64,000 bases of DNA from Palsa-883 sp963826975 (lineage in GTDB: Bacteria > Pseudomonadota > Alphaproteobacteria > Acetobacterales > Acetobacteraceae). Each line of letters starts with the position of its first letter. The first letter of the stretch is position 1. Below, piece by piece: positions 51,057 through 59,148 of the stretch. The notes beneath the pieces are model-generated. The model worked only from the letters and a program-made list of their open reading frames with translations, searched no databases and was not told the origin of the DNA. The DNA lies in NCBI GenBank assembly GCA_963826975.1, contig CAWGZJ010000008.1, forward strand, positions 124,001-188,000. Reading direction: 5' to 3'. Position numbers and translations under genes: made by a program.

Positions 51057-52330
51057 GGGTCGTTGCGCATTTCGCGAAAACCCGTCCGCCGCCACCTCCG
51101 CCCTCGCCGCACTGCCGCGTTTACCTCTCCCGTTTGCGGGCTTGGGCCGCGAAGAGCGGACCAAGGCATGCCCCCGGACGCTTGATCCGGGGGTCGGATC
51201 GCGCAGCGACCCGGGTGAGGGTGTGCCGCCCCAAAGACCTAACCCGGTCGTGGCCGAGACCAGCTGAGTGCCAGACTGTCGCATCGTGCGCACCCTCTCG
51301 CACCCGCCCCGAGGGTCGTTGCGCGTTTTCGCGAAAACCACGCCTACCGCCGCCGCCCTCACCACCATGGCGGCCGCAGCATGCTCCTGTAAGGCATACT
51401 GTTGCATGGGGAATGCCCTCGGGCACTCGACCGAGGGTCGTTGCGCGTTTCGCAAAAAAACGCCCACCGCCTCCGCCCTCACCGCCATGGCCGACCCCGA
51501 GCCGGCCGTCCGCCCCCGCCAAGATGCCACCGCGATCCATCCCGACCGCCGGGACACAGCCCCTGGCAGACCCTCGCAGGGTTGTTGCGCGTTTCGCAAA
51601 AAAACGCCCACCGCCTCCGCCCTCACCACCATGGCCGACCCCGAGCCGGCCATCCGCCCCCGTCGATGCCACCGCGACCCATCCCGACCGCCGGGACGCA
51701 GCCCCGAGGCAGACCCTCGCAGGGTCGTTGCGCGTTTCGCGAAAATACGCCCACCGCCTCCACCCCGCACCATGGCCGACCCCGAGCCGGCCATCCGACC
51801 CCGCCGATGCCACCACGACCCATCCCGACCGCCGGGACGCAGCCCCTGGCGGACCCTCGCAGGGTCGTTGCGCGTTTCGCGAAAAAACGCCCACCGCCTC
51901 CGCCCGCACCGCCATGGCCGACCCCGAGCCGCCCATCCGGTCCCGTCGATGCCACCGCGACCCCTCCCGTCCGCCGGGACGCAGCTCCGCGCAGGCTCTC
52001 GCAGGGTCGTTGCGCGTTTCGCGAAAAAACGCCCACCGCCTCCGCCCGCACCGCCATGGCCGACCCCGAGCCGGCCATCCGACCCCGCCGACGCCACCAC
52101 GACCCATCCCGACCGCCGGGACGCAGCCCCTGGCGGACCCTCGCAGGGTCGTTGCGCGTTTCGCGAAAAAACGCCCACCGCCTCCGCCCTCACCACCATG
52201 GCCGACCCCGAGCTGGCGATCCGCCCCGCCGATGCCACTGCGACCCATCCCGACCGCCGGGATGCAGCCGCTGGCTGGCTCGCGCAGGGTCGTTGCGCAT
52301 TTTCGCGAAAACCGCGCCCGCCGCCAAAAA
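51057..52330. repeat. Tandem array of ~142-bp units
   Basis: Six well-conserved units start with GGGTCGTTGCGCG (or GGGTTG) at 51435, 51579, 51722, 51862, 52004 and 52146, with spacings of 144, 143, 140, 142 and 142 bases, and a seventh start at 52287 after 141. Degenerate or partial units precede at 51057 and 51313. Each unit reads GTTGCGCGTTTCGCGAAA, AAACGCCCACCGCCTCCGCC, CCATGGCCGACCCCGAGCC, CATCCCGACCGCCGGGACGC and ACCCTCGCAGGGT. Two palindromes recur: TTTCGCGAAA and GACCCT-CGC-AGGGTC. The unit is free of stops in several frames, and 142 is not a multiple of three, so long open frames through it are not evidence of protein. Between 51057 and 51435 lie partial R2-like and R4-like pieces. 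Confidence 0.92.
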
Positions 52331-52687
52331 CCCGCCGCACCCATCATGGCCCGCCCCCCAAGCCGGCCACCCGCCGCCGCGGCACCGGGCCGCGGAGGAC
52401 GCGGAAAGCCGCCAGCGACAGCCCCCCGCGCGAAGCGCCATGCTGCCCTTCCATGCGCTGACAGCGAGCAGCAAGAATCGGAACCGCAAACAACGCAAAC
52501 GGAATGCGCCGCAACGCCGCCGGGTCGGCACCAGCCCACGTTCCGCTCGGGTCATCGGCGTTCATCCGTGGCAAGAATCCTTGCCTGCCTTGGCAAGCCA
52601 CCGCACCGCCGCCAACAGCGCTTCGCACGGCCCGCGCCCAGTTGCCAAGGAGCCCACCCCGCGCGGCCAGACATCTAACCCCCGCCC

Positions 52688-53488
52688 TCACTCCTCCCCG
52701 GCCGCTGCCGCAGCGCGGGACGCCGGCGTCAGCATCTCCAACGGCGCCACCGGCCCGGTATACGTATACCCAAAGAACTCCCGCCGCTCCGGCTTGGTCA
52801 TGTTCTCCCACCCCGGGTACTTCCGCGCCGCCCGCTCATCGGGCACCCAGGTCAGCGCATAATCACCCTCTTTGTACTTGTAGATCCGCCGCGGCCCCGG
52901 CTTCACAGGCAATGCAGGCTCACCCGCCGCCTCGCGCCGCAGCCGCTCGATCTCCTCGTTCATCTCCGCGTCGTCGATCTCATCGATCCAGCGGATGATC
53001 TCCGCCGGCTCCTCCACCGCCGCCTTGCCCCCGCGCGCCGCCTCGGCCGGCCGCGCCGGAGCCTGCTGCATCACCGCCGCCAGCACCACCGCCGCGTCGC
53101 CCCAGTCGCGCGCCGGCGCCGCCGGCTGCAACCGAAGCTGCTTCAACGACCGCATCGCCCCGGCCATCACGCGCAGCAGCGCGGCGGCGCTGGCCCGCTG
53201 GCGCAGCGCCTGCACCGCCGAGGCGTCCGGGTCGAACGCCAGCCGGCAGGCGTCGACCGCGCCTGCCTGGGTGGCGATCACCGTCACCGCCAGCATCGTC
53301 TGCAGCGCATCGCGCGGATCGAGCGCCTCGAGCCTGTCGAGGCTGGCCTGCACCACCTCCTGCCAGGCGGTCTCGGGCGCATCGGCCGGCGGGCGGGGCA
53401 GCGTCAGCACCATGCCGCGCAAGTCCTGCGGCGGGATGACGTAGGGCGGCCTGGCCGGTGCGGCGGCGGCGGCGTTGTCAGTGGACAC
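52688..53488 (-). CDS. Hypothetical protein, 266 residues
   Basis: I do not recognise this family. It begins with a low-complexity Ala/Pro stretch (after GTG), then an all-helical region: YVIPPQDLRGMVLTLPRPPA, ETAWQEVVQASLDRLEALDP, AVTVIATQAGAVDACRLAFD and ALLRVMAGAMRSLKQLRLQP. A charged linker (RWIDEIDDAEMNEEIERLRR) leads to a basic/aromatic C-terminus with YKYKEGDYALTWVPDE, ENMTKPERREFFGYTY. CAGGAG lies nine bases before GTG 53488, which I prefer over an upstream ATG at about codon -27. Codon use looks like a real gene. Its location beside repeats, IS debris and a GxxExxY remnant suggests an accessory origin. Confidence 0.7.
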   Translation of the reverse strand: MSTDNAAAAAPARPPYVIPPQDLRGMVLTLPRPPADAPETAWQEVVQASLDRLEALDPRDALQTMLAVTVIATQAGAVDACRLAFDPDASAVQALRQRASAAALLRVMAGAMRSLKQLRLQPAAPARDWGDAAVVLAAVMQQAPARPAEAARGGKAAVEEPAEIIRWIDEIDDAEMNEEIERLRREAAGEPALPVKPGPRRIYKYKEGDYALTWVPDERAARKYPGWENMTKPERREFFGYTYTGPVAPLEMLTPASRAAAAAGEE

Positions 53489-53965
53489 GGGCGCGGTCTC
53501 CTGGGGTTGAAAGTCTAACCGGCTCGCGTAGCATGTGTAGGAAAATAAGTCCAGTATTATATCTAACATCGTAGGGTGATTGTGTTCGGCGCGATGCGTC
53601 AGCCTGGCTGCCGCCAACACAAATCTTGCGGCATCAGTCAAGTGGTCCAGTACCCCAGCACGATGATCCGACCGATTGAGCCGCTCCGGGCAGCGGCTCG
53701 GGGTAGCGGCAATAGTGTTGGTCCGCGATCCCCGATGCAAACCCTGTGGCGGCGCGAAGCAAGCAAGAATTTTAGCGCAGATGAAGAAGACGATGCACGC
53801 AAGACACACAGCGCGGCCCATTGGCCGCAACCAAAACAGGCCCGACGTATAGCGCCGCCATCGATCTGTCGCCGATTCAAGTGGCCGAACCGATGAACCT
53901 GTCGCGTTTTCGGCAAGGTGTTGGTGCGAAGCAAGCAAGGAATTTTTAGCCGCCGATGAACGCCG
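53489..53965. other. Gap with short repeats
   Basis: No gene recognised. It contains two near-copies of GCGAAGCAAGCAAGAATTTT (53755 and 53929), and ends in a 12-bp tandem repeat (GATGAACGCC-GA) at 53951-53979 whose inverted counterpart, built on CATCGGCGTT, is at 55563-55594. Confidence 0.55.
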
Positions 53966-54138
53966 ATGAACGCCGATGACACCGTGTCTCACACGCGGGG
54001 GGCGCGCCAGGACCATCTGACGGGGCCGATCATCGGCGGTGCCATGACGGTCTCCAATGCTCTTGGAGCTGGATTTCTCGAGAAGGTGTCTGCCTGCTGC
54101 GCAACTTCGGCAACCCGCGCTTGGAGATCAAGCGCATC
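53966..54138 (+). pseudogene. GxxExxY family protein, internally deleted remnant
   Basis: Translation from ATG 53966 gives LTGPIIGGAMTVSNALGAGF-LEK, the start of a GxxExxY protein (usual form: IIGAAxxVHxxLGxGFLExVY). At about 54086 the frame changes to VCLLRNFGNPRLEIKRI (54088-54138), which is the family's C-terminal CLLLNFGxxxLEIKRI block. Around 70 central codons are gone. The start codon lies in the 12-bp tandem repeat, as for other members of this family that begin inside such repeats. The IS3 element follows immediately. Confidence 0.72.
53982..54009. repeat. 28-bp direct repeat, left copy (orphan IS3-type end)
   Basis: CCGTGTCTCA plus CACGCGGGGGGCGCGCCA, identical to 55523-55550. At the right copy the first ten bases are the terminal part of the IS3 right end, so the left copy looks like the end of another IS copy or of a deleted element. 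Confidence 0.8.
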
Positions 54139-54228
54139 CCCGGCCTCCGCCCGGCAGGCGGTGCCGTGCACTGCCCCCCTGGAGTGAGACACGGGAATTA
54201 GACACACTGTTTAGGAAGGAGAACGAGT

Positions 54229-54627
54229 GTGTCAAGGAAGCAGCGGCGAAGCTTTACGCGAGCCTTCAAGCTGTCAGCGCTGGCGCGAATGGCGGCGACC
54301 GAGAACATCAGGGCTCTTGCCCGAGAGCTAGGGATCGAGCGGAAGCTGCTGTACTGCTGGCGCGACCAGCATGCGGGCGGTGGCGCCGCGGCGCTGCGCC
54401 GGGCGGGCCGACCCAGCGCGGCCGAGTTGGCCGCGGACGAGGCGGAGGTACCGGCCGCGGCATCCATGCCCGATGCGTCGCGCCAGATTGCGGCGCTGGA
54501 GCGGAAGATCGGCCAGCAGCAACTGGACCTGGATTTTTTTCGCGCAGCCTTGCGGCATGTCAGGGAGCGACGCCGGTCGAACGGTGCGCCTGGCGCGACG
54601 GCATCTACGCGGCGACCCACGCGATGA
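54229..54627 (+). CDS. IS3-family transposase OrfA
   Basis: A 132-residue DNA-binding product. It starts at GTG (GTGTCAAGGAAG) with GGAAGGAG about ten bases before. HTH: FTRAFKLSALARMAATENIR and ALARELGIERKLLYCWRDQH, followed by an Ala/Pro-rich linker and a leucine-zipper-like helix QIAALERKIGQQQLDLDFF. At the T7 run (54534-54540) ribosomes can slip -1 into orfB, as in other IS3 elements, producing OrfAB; otherwise translation stops at 54627. Confidence 0.9.
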   Translation: MSRKQRRSFTRAFKLSALARMAATENIRALARELGIERKLLYCWRDQHAGGGAAALRRAGRPSAAELAADEAEVPAAASMPDASRQIAALERKIGQQQLDLDFFRAALRHVRERRRSNGAPGATASTRRPTR

Positions 54628-55520
54628 TGCAGCTGCAAGGCCCGATGGGGATCGAGCGGATGTGCCAGCTGGGCAGGGTTAGCCGTGCCGGATATTATCG
54701 GCACTGGCAAACCTCCGCGCCGCGTCAGGAAGAGACGGCGCTGCGTGACGAGATCCAGCGCCTGGCACTGGCCAATCGGCATTACGGCTACCGGCGGATC
54801 ACCGTGTTGTTGAAGCGCTCTGGCTGGGCGGTGAACCACAAACGCGTCGAGCGGATCAGGCGGGAAGACAATCTGCTGTGCGTGGTGAAGCGGGCGTTCG
54901 TGCCGGCGACGACCTGTTCACGCCATCGCTTCCGCGTGTATCCGAACCTGGCTCGGCGTCTGCAGCCGATGGCGATGAACCAGTTGTGGGTTGCCGACAT
55001 CACCTATGTCCGGTTGTCAGAGGAATTCGTCTACCTGGCGGTGGTGCTGGACGCCTTCAGCCGCAGAGTGATCGGCTGGAGCATGGCATCGCATCTGCAG
55101 GCGAGCCTGGCCTTGGCGGCCTTGGATATGGCACTGCAGGCGCGCGATGTTGTTCCGGGTGAACTGGTGCATCATTCCGATCGCGGTATCCAATACGCCT
55201 GCGGCGACTACGTCGAGCGCCTGGAAGGAGCCGGCATTCAACCCTCCATGAGCCGGGTTGGCTGCCCATGGGACAACGCGATGGCCGAGAGCTTCATGCG
55301 GACCCTGAAGAAGGAAGAGGTGGACGGGCGCGGCTATCGCGACCTTGAGGAAGCGGAGACTTCGATCGGCCAGTTCATCGAGGAGGTCTACAACCGCCAA
55401 CGGCTGCATTCCGCGTTGGCCTATCTGGCGCCGGCTGTGTTCGAGGCAAACCCATCTCCGGTGCTGCGGCTGGCGCATGCGCCAGCCGCAGCACCGGAGG
55501 CAACCACGACCTGTGTCTAA
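54540..55520 (+). CDS. IS3-family transposase OrfB (expressed as OrfAB by -1 frameshift)
   Basis: DDE integrase domain. HTH_21-like segment YGYRRITVLLKRSGWAVNHK, then first catalytic Asp in NQLWVADITYVRLSEEFVYL, second Asp in LVHHSDRGIQYACGDYVERL and the Glu in GCPWDNAMAESFMRTLKKEE, followed by YNRQRLHSALAYLAPA. The frame begins after the slip at 54534-54540; the first internal ATG is at 54624. The stop at 55518-55520 lies in the right inverted repeat. All catalytic residues are intact. Confidence 0.92.
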   Translation, partial: SRSLAACQGATPVERCAWRDGIYAATHAMMQLQGPMGIERMCQLGRVSRAGYYRHWQTSAPRQEETALRDEIQRLALANRHYGYRRITVLLKRSGWAVNHKRVERIRREDNLLCVVKRAFVPATTCSRHRFRVYPNLARRLQPMAMNQLWVADITYVRLSEEFVYLAVVLDAFSRRVIGWSMASHLQASLALAALDMALQARDVVPGELVHHSDRGIQYACGDYVERLEGAGIQPSMSRVGCPWDNAMAESFMRTLKKEEVDGRGYRDLEEAETSIGQFIEEVYNRQRLHSALAYLAPAVFEANPSPVLRLAHAPAAAPEATTTCV

Positions 55521-55522
55521 TT

Positions 55523-55594
55523 CCGTGTCTCACACGCGGGGGGCGCGCCAATCAGTCACCGCGGCATCGGCGTTCATCGGCGTTCATCGGCGGC
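55523..55594. repeat. Right flank of the IS3: 28-bp direct repeat and 12-bp tandem repeat
   Basis: 55523-55550 is the right copy of the 28-bp direct repeat (left copy 53982-54009). At 55563-55594 GGCATCGGCGTTCATCGGCG and TTCATCGGCGG repeat a 12-bp unit inverted relative to 53951-53979. The IS3 and the GxxExxY remnant are thus enclosed by both direct and inverted copies. Confidence 0.7.
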
Positions 55595-55720
55595 AGAATT
55601 ATCTTTGCTGCGCCGCGCACGATTGTGGCCAGTAGGCCGGAAGAACAAGCTTACTCAATATGTTATTGTCGTGTCAGTGGAAATTCTTCGCGCGGTGCGG
55701 TGATTCGTGGGGTTAGCGGT

Positions 55721-55870
55721 ACAGAGTTACACGGAGTTGGCACAGAGTCTCACAGAGAAGGCAGGCAATGGCGCTTCGCGCAGCGGTTTTTGCTTCCTTC
55801 GCGCGCAGCGCAATCAATTTCTTCTCCGTGAAACTCTGTGGAAACTCCGTGCAACTCTGTGTGCACTTGA
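55721..55870. repeat. Dispersed hairpin repeat, family R1, near-complete copy
   Basis: TACAGAGTTACACGGAGTTG, GCGCTTCGCGCAGCGG, CTTCGCGCGCAGCGCAA and CTCCGTGCAACTCTGTGTGC correspond block by block to 30645-30807. The left arm lacks its outer ~10 bases. The gap 55533-56059 around it has no gene I recognise. Confidence 0.83.
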
Positions 55871-56059
55871 TGACTTGCTTGTTTCGCATCAGCGCACCCG
55901 GAATGAAATGATGCACTCCGTCGACGGTACCACCTCGCAGAGCACATTGTGGGGCCTGGCCTTGTCGCTGGTGGTAGAATGCCGCGACAATCACCGCCGA
56001 AACCAGCCTAACCCGCGACATCGCGGAAGGCCGGTCCGGCGATCGAAGGAACACGGCCC

Positions 56060-56761
56060 ATGCGCGTCAGCGAAACAAACTGGATGCAGGTGGAAGAATA
56101 CCTCCGCCACGACGACCGCTGCGTGGTGCCGCTCGGCAGCACCGAGCAGCACGCCTACCTGAGCCTGTCGGTGGACAGCATCCTGTCCGAACGCGTCGCC
56201 GCCGAGGCCGCCGCGCCGCTCGGCGTACCGGTGTTCCCGGTGCTGGCCTACGGCATCACACCCTATTTCAAGGCCTATCCGGGCACGCTCACGTTGCGGG
56301 TGGAGACCTACCTGGCCGTCGTGCGCGACCTGCTGGACGGCCTGGCGCACTCGGGGTTCAAGCGCATCCTGCTGTGCAACGGCCATGGCGGCAACGCACC
56401 GGCCGCCGGTCTCGCCATCGAATGGATCTCCCAGCACCCTGGCTGCCGCGTGCGATTCCACAACTGGTGGAACGCGCCGCGCACCTCGGCCAAGGCGACG
56501 GAGATCGACAAGGTTGGCTCGCACGCCTCCTGGTCGGAAAACTTCCCATGGACGCGGCTCGGCAACGTCGCCTCTCCGCCCGGCGGCAAGCCGCTGATCA
56601 ACCACGACACCCTGCGCCTGCTGCCGCCCGCCGAGGTCCGTCGGGTGCTGGGCGACGGCAATTTCGGCGGTCTCTACCAGCACCCCGACGAGGATATGCT
56701 GGCGATATGGAACGTCGCGGTTGCCGAGACGCGCGAGTTGATCGAAGGGCCGTGGGCATGA
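56060..56761 (+). CDS. Creatininase family protein
   Basis: A 233-residue metal-dependent amidohydrolase of the creatininase/creatinine amidohydrolase fold. Motifs: EEYLRHDDRCVVPLGSTEQH (GSTEQH, with a metal ligand Glu/His), VFPVLAYGITPYFKAYPGT, RILLCNGHGGNAPAAGLAIE (NGHGGN). The family includes enzymes on creatinine, mycofactocin precursors and other cyclic amides, so creatinine itself is not implied. The stop overlaps the next gene start by four bases: first gene of a creatininase-ketopantoate reductase-SDR operon. Confidence 0.87.
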   Translation: MRVSETNWMQVEEYLRHDDRCVVPLGSTEQHAYLSLSVDSILSERVAAEAAAPLGVPVFPVLAYGITPYFKAYPGTLTLRVETYLAVVRDLLDGLAHSGFKRILLCNGHGGNAPAAGLAIEWISQHPGCRVRFHNWWNAPRTSAKATEIDKVGSHASWSENFPWTRLGNVASPPGGKPLINHDTLRLLPPAEVRRVLGDGNFGGLYQHPDEDMLAIWNVAVAETRELIEGPWA

Positions 56762-57775
56762 GCGACAAATTGCTGATCTGGGGCGCCGGCGCGATAGGCG
56801 GCACCATCGGCGCGCACCTGGCGCGCGCCGGGCACGACGTGCTGCTGGTCGATACGGAGACGGAACACGTGGCGGCGATGCGTGCGCGCGGCCTGACGAT
56901 CGAGGGCCCGGTCGCCAACTTCACCCAGCAAGTCAGCGCCGGCATGCCGGACGACCTGACCGGCCGGTTCAACCGCATCCTGCTCTGCGTCAAGGCGCAC
57001 CACACCGAAGCAGCCGCGCGCCAGCTTGCGCCGCACCTGGCGCGGGGCGGCTACGTCGCCTCGTTCCAGAACGGCCTCAATGAATTCGTCATTGGCAACG
57101 TGGTCGGCCTGCCGAACGTGGTCGGCGCCTTCATCAACTTCGGCGCCGACTATCTGGAGCCCGGCCGCATCCTGTTCGGCGGCCGCGGCGCCTGCGTTCT
57201 CGGTGAACTGGATGGCGCCATCACGCAACGTCTGGCGGCGCTGCACGCGGTGCTGACCGCGTTCGAGCCTGATGCGATCACGACCGACAACATCCTCGGC
57301 TATCTATGGGGCAAGCTCGGCTACGGGGCGTTGCTCTTCGCAACCGCGCTGACCGACGACTTCGATCGCCGACGTGCTCGCCGACGCCGACAGCCGCGTC
57401 GTGCTGACGCGCGTCGCGCGCGAGGTGATGCAGGTGGCGGCTGCCAAGCGCATCGCGCCGCAGGGATTCAACGGCTTCGACCCCGCCGCATTCGCGCCCG
57501 GCAGCAGTGCCGCATCGGTCGCCGCCGCGATGGATGTGATGGTCGCGTTCAACCGCAGATCCGCCAAATCGCACAGCGGCATCTGGCGCGATCTGGCGAT
57601 CCGAAAGCGTCGCACCGAGGTCGATGCCCAGCTCGGCCCGGTGGTGGCGGAAGGCGACGCGCTCGGGGTGCCGACGCCATGCAATGCGCGGCTGATCGCG
57701 ATGATCCATGAGATCGAGGATGGCGCGCGAAGGTTAGATCGCGCCAATATTGTTGAACTGGCGGAGGTACGTTGA
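56758..57775 (+). pseudogene. 2-dehydropantoate 2-reductase (PanE/ApbA) family protein, one frameshift
   Basis: NADPH-dependent reductase. Frame 1: LLIWGAGAIGGTIGAHLARA (Rossmann GxGxxG), DRFNRILLCVKAHHTEAA-type (FNRILLCVKAHHTEAAARQL), GGYVASFQNGLNEFVIGNVV. Frame 2 after a one-base insertion near 57360: SIADVLADADSRVVLTRVAR, FNRRSAKSHSGIWRDLAIRK and the catalytic region around KRRTEVDAQLGPVVAEGDAL. The join is at ALTDD/SIADV. All expected elements remain. In this operon it probably acts on a keto acid of a catabolic pathway rather than making pantothenate (inference). Stop at 57773-57775 overlaps the SDR start. Confidence 0.82.
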
Positions 57776-58521
57776 TGGACATTCGTTTCCCCGGGCGCAC
57801 CGTGCTGGTCACCGGCGCCGGCCATGGCATCGGCCGCGGCATCGCTCACGCCTTCGCCGGCCTCGGTGCCCGCACGATCGCCGCCGATCTCAACGCCGCC
57901 GGCCTCGCCGAGACCAGCACCAGCGCACCCAAACCCCTGGAAACCCTGACGTTCGACGTTGCCGACCGCGCCGCGGTGCAGGCGGCGGCCGGGTCGATCG
58001 GCACGGTGGACATTCTGGTGCACAGCGCCGGCGGCGTGCGCGGGCAGGTCGGGCGCCCCGTCGAGGACATACCCGAGCCGGATTGGCACGCCATTCTGGC
58101 AGCCAACCTGACCGGCGCGTTCCTGGTGGCGCAGGCCGTGATCCCCGCGATGAAGGCGGCCGGACGCGGCCGGATCGTAACCATTTCGTCCGGCGCCGGC
58201 ATCGGCGTCAGCCTGACGGGCATCCAGGCCTACGCCGCCGCCAAGGCGGGCGAGATCGGGCTGACCCGCCAGCTTGCGCACGAACTCGGCCCGTTCGGCA
58301 TCACGGTCAACAGCGTCGCCCCCGGGTTCGTGCGGTCCAACCCGTCGAGCGAGCGGCAATGGGAGGCCTACGGACCGGACGGGCAGCAGCGTCTGGTGGA
58401 GACGATCGCACTGCGCCGGCTCGGCACGGTGGCGGACATCACGCACGCGGTGCTGTTCCTGGCCAGCGAGTTCGCCGGGTGGGTCAGCGGCCAGACGCTG
58501 TCCGTCAATGGCGGGAAGTGA
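57775..58521 (+). CDS. Short-chain dehydrogenase/reductase
   Basis: An SDR of about 248 residues. Cofactor motif VLVTGAGHGIGRGIAHAFAG, VHSAGG in place of NNAG, catalytic Ser in IVTISSGAGIG, and QAYAAAKAGEIGL with the Tyr-x-x-x-Lys pair; C-terminus FAGWVSGQTLSVNGGK. GGAGG at 57763-57767 is seven bases before the ATG at 57775, better than the TTG at 57772. Last gene of the creatininase operon; substrate unknown. Confidence 0.87.
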   Translation: MDIRFPGRTVLVTGAGHGIGRGIAHAFAGLGARTIAADLNAAGLAETSTSAPKPLETLTFDVADRAAVQAAAGSIGTVDILVHSAGGVRGQVGRPVEDIPEPDWHAILAANLTGAFLVAQAVIPAMKAAGRGRIVTISSGAGIGVSLTGIQAYAAAKAGEIGLTRQLAHELGPFGITVNSVAPGFVRSNPSSERQWEAYGPDGQQRLVETIALRRLGTVADITHAVLFLASEFAGWVSGQTLSVNGGK

Positions 58522-58590
58522 ACGCGGCCGGCGGGCCCACCATCCCCGCGCACATACTGCCCGAGGTCGGGCAAGCTCGCTGTCCCGGGC

Positions 58591-59097
58591 TCAGGCGGGC
58601 ATCTTCGCGAAGACCCGACCTCCGGCCGCCCGCACCGCGTTGGCGTGGATCTGCTGCTGCATTGCGTCGGTGATAGGCAGAAATCTCGCCAAGGCGAGCA
58701 TCAGCGCAGCCGTCGAAAAAGGCTTGACGAGAAACATTGTCGCACCAGCACGGGATGCGGCGGCCTGGACGCGTTCCCCATCGTCAGCGGTCAGCATGAC
58801 GATCGGCGTGCCGTCGTAGCCGGGCAGTCGGCGGATTTGCGCGCAGGCTTGGAAACCATCCAGTTGGGGCATGTTGATATCGAGTATGATCAGCGAGGCG
58901 TCCATCCGCGAAGCGAGGGTCACGGCCTGCAGACCGTCGGTCGCCAAATGCACATCCTGTTCGACGCCTTCCAGCATTACCTGCAATACATTGAGAATAA
59001 ATGGATCGTCATCGGCGACAATGACGCAAGTGGATTTGCGTGAAGTCTCCAAAATATGCTCCCGTTCCGACGTTGCGCGCGGCGACCAATGCGCCAC
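58591..59097 (-). CDS. Single-domain response regulator (CheY-like receiver)
   Basis: A 168-residue protein: a leader of ~25 residues, then one receiver domain. STCVIVADDDPFILNVLQVM carries the acidic pocket, SLIILDINMPQLDGFQACAQ the phospho-acceptor Asp, PIVMLTADDGERVQAAASRA the switch Thr, and MFLVKPFSTAALMLALARFL the Lys. There is no output domain and no kinase next to it. The C-terminal tail (GGRVFAKMPA) is encoded by a stretch that resembles the ~142-bp array units, with a 12-bp palindrome TCTTCGCGAAGA at 58602-58613. Confidence 0.87.
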   Translation of the reverse strand: MAHWSPRATSEREHILETSRKSTCVIVADDDPFILNVLQVMLEGVEQDVHLATDGLQAVTLASRMDASLIILDINMPQLDGFQACAQIRRLPGYDGTPIVMLTADDGERVQAAASRAGATMFLVKPFSTAALMLALARFLPITDAMQQQIHANAVRAAGGRVFAKMPA

Positions 59098-59148
59098 CGC
59101 ATCCTCCGGTTGAGGTACTAACGAACGCTTACGAAACCGGGGCCGGTC

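Larger units (their letters stand above)
54185..55532 (+). mobile_element. IS3-family insertion sequence, complete
   Basis: A 1348-bp element with terminal inverted repeats TGAGACACGG(G)AATTAGACAC at both ends (54185- and reverse complement ending 55532). It holds two overlapping reading frames on the + strand, orfA and orfB, linked by a -1 frameshift at a T7 run (54534-54540). No obvious target duplication is left: the left flank reads GGAG and the right CACG. Adjacent sequence on the left carries an orphan end (53982-54009). Confidence 0.9.

Noticed and set aside
51057..52330. CRISPR array
   Set aside because: Units of ~142 bp are similar along their whole length. There are no short repeats with unique spacers and no cas genes.
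49509..52340. A 943-codon open frame on the minus strand through the tandem array
   Set aside because: It runs antisense through the ParA and CopD-like genes and through all array units. The array lacks stops in several frames, and because the unit is not a multiple of three the product would not repeat in phase.
50837..52862. Long + strand frames (up to 613 codons) across the array
   Set aside because: Several overlapping + strand frames are open together and have Pro/Arg-rich composition with no domain; the openness comes from GC-rich, stop-free repeats.
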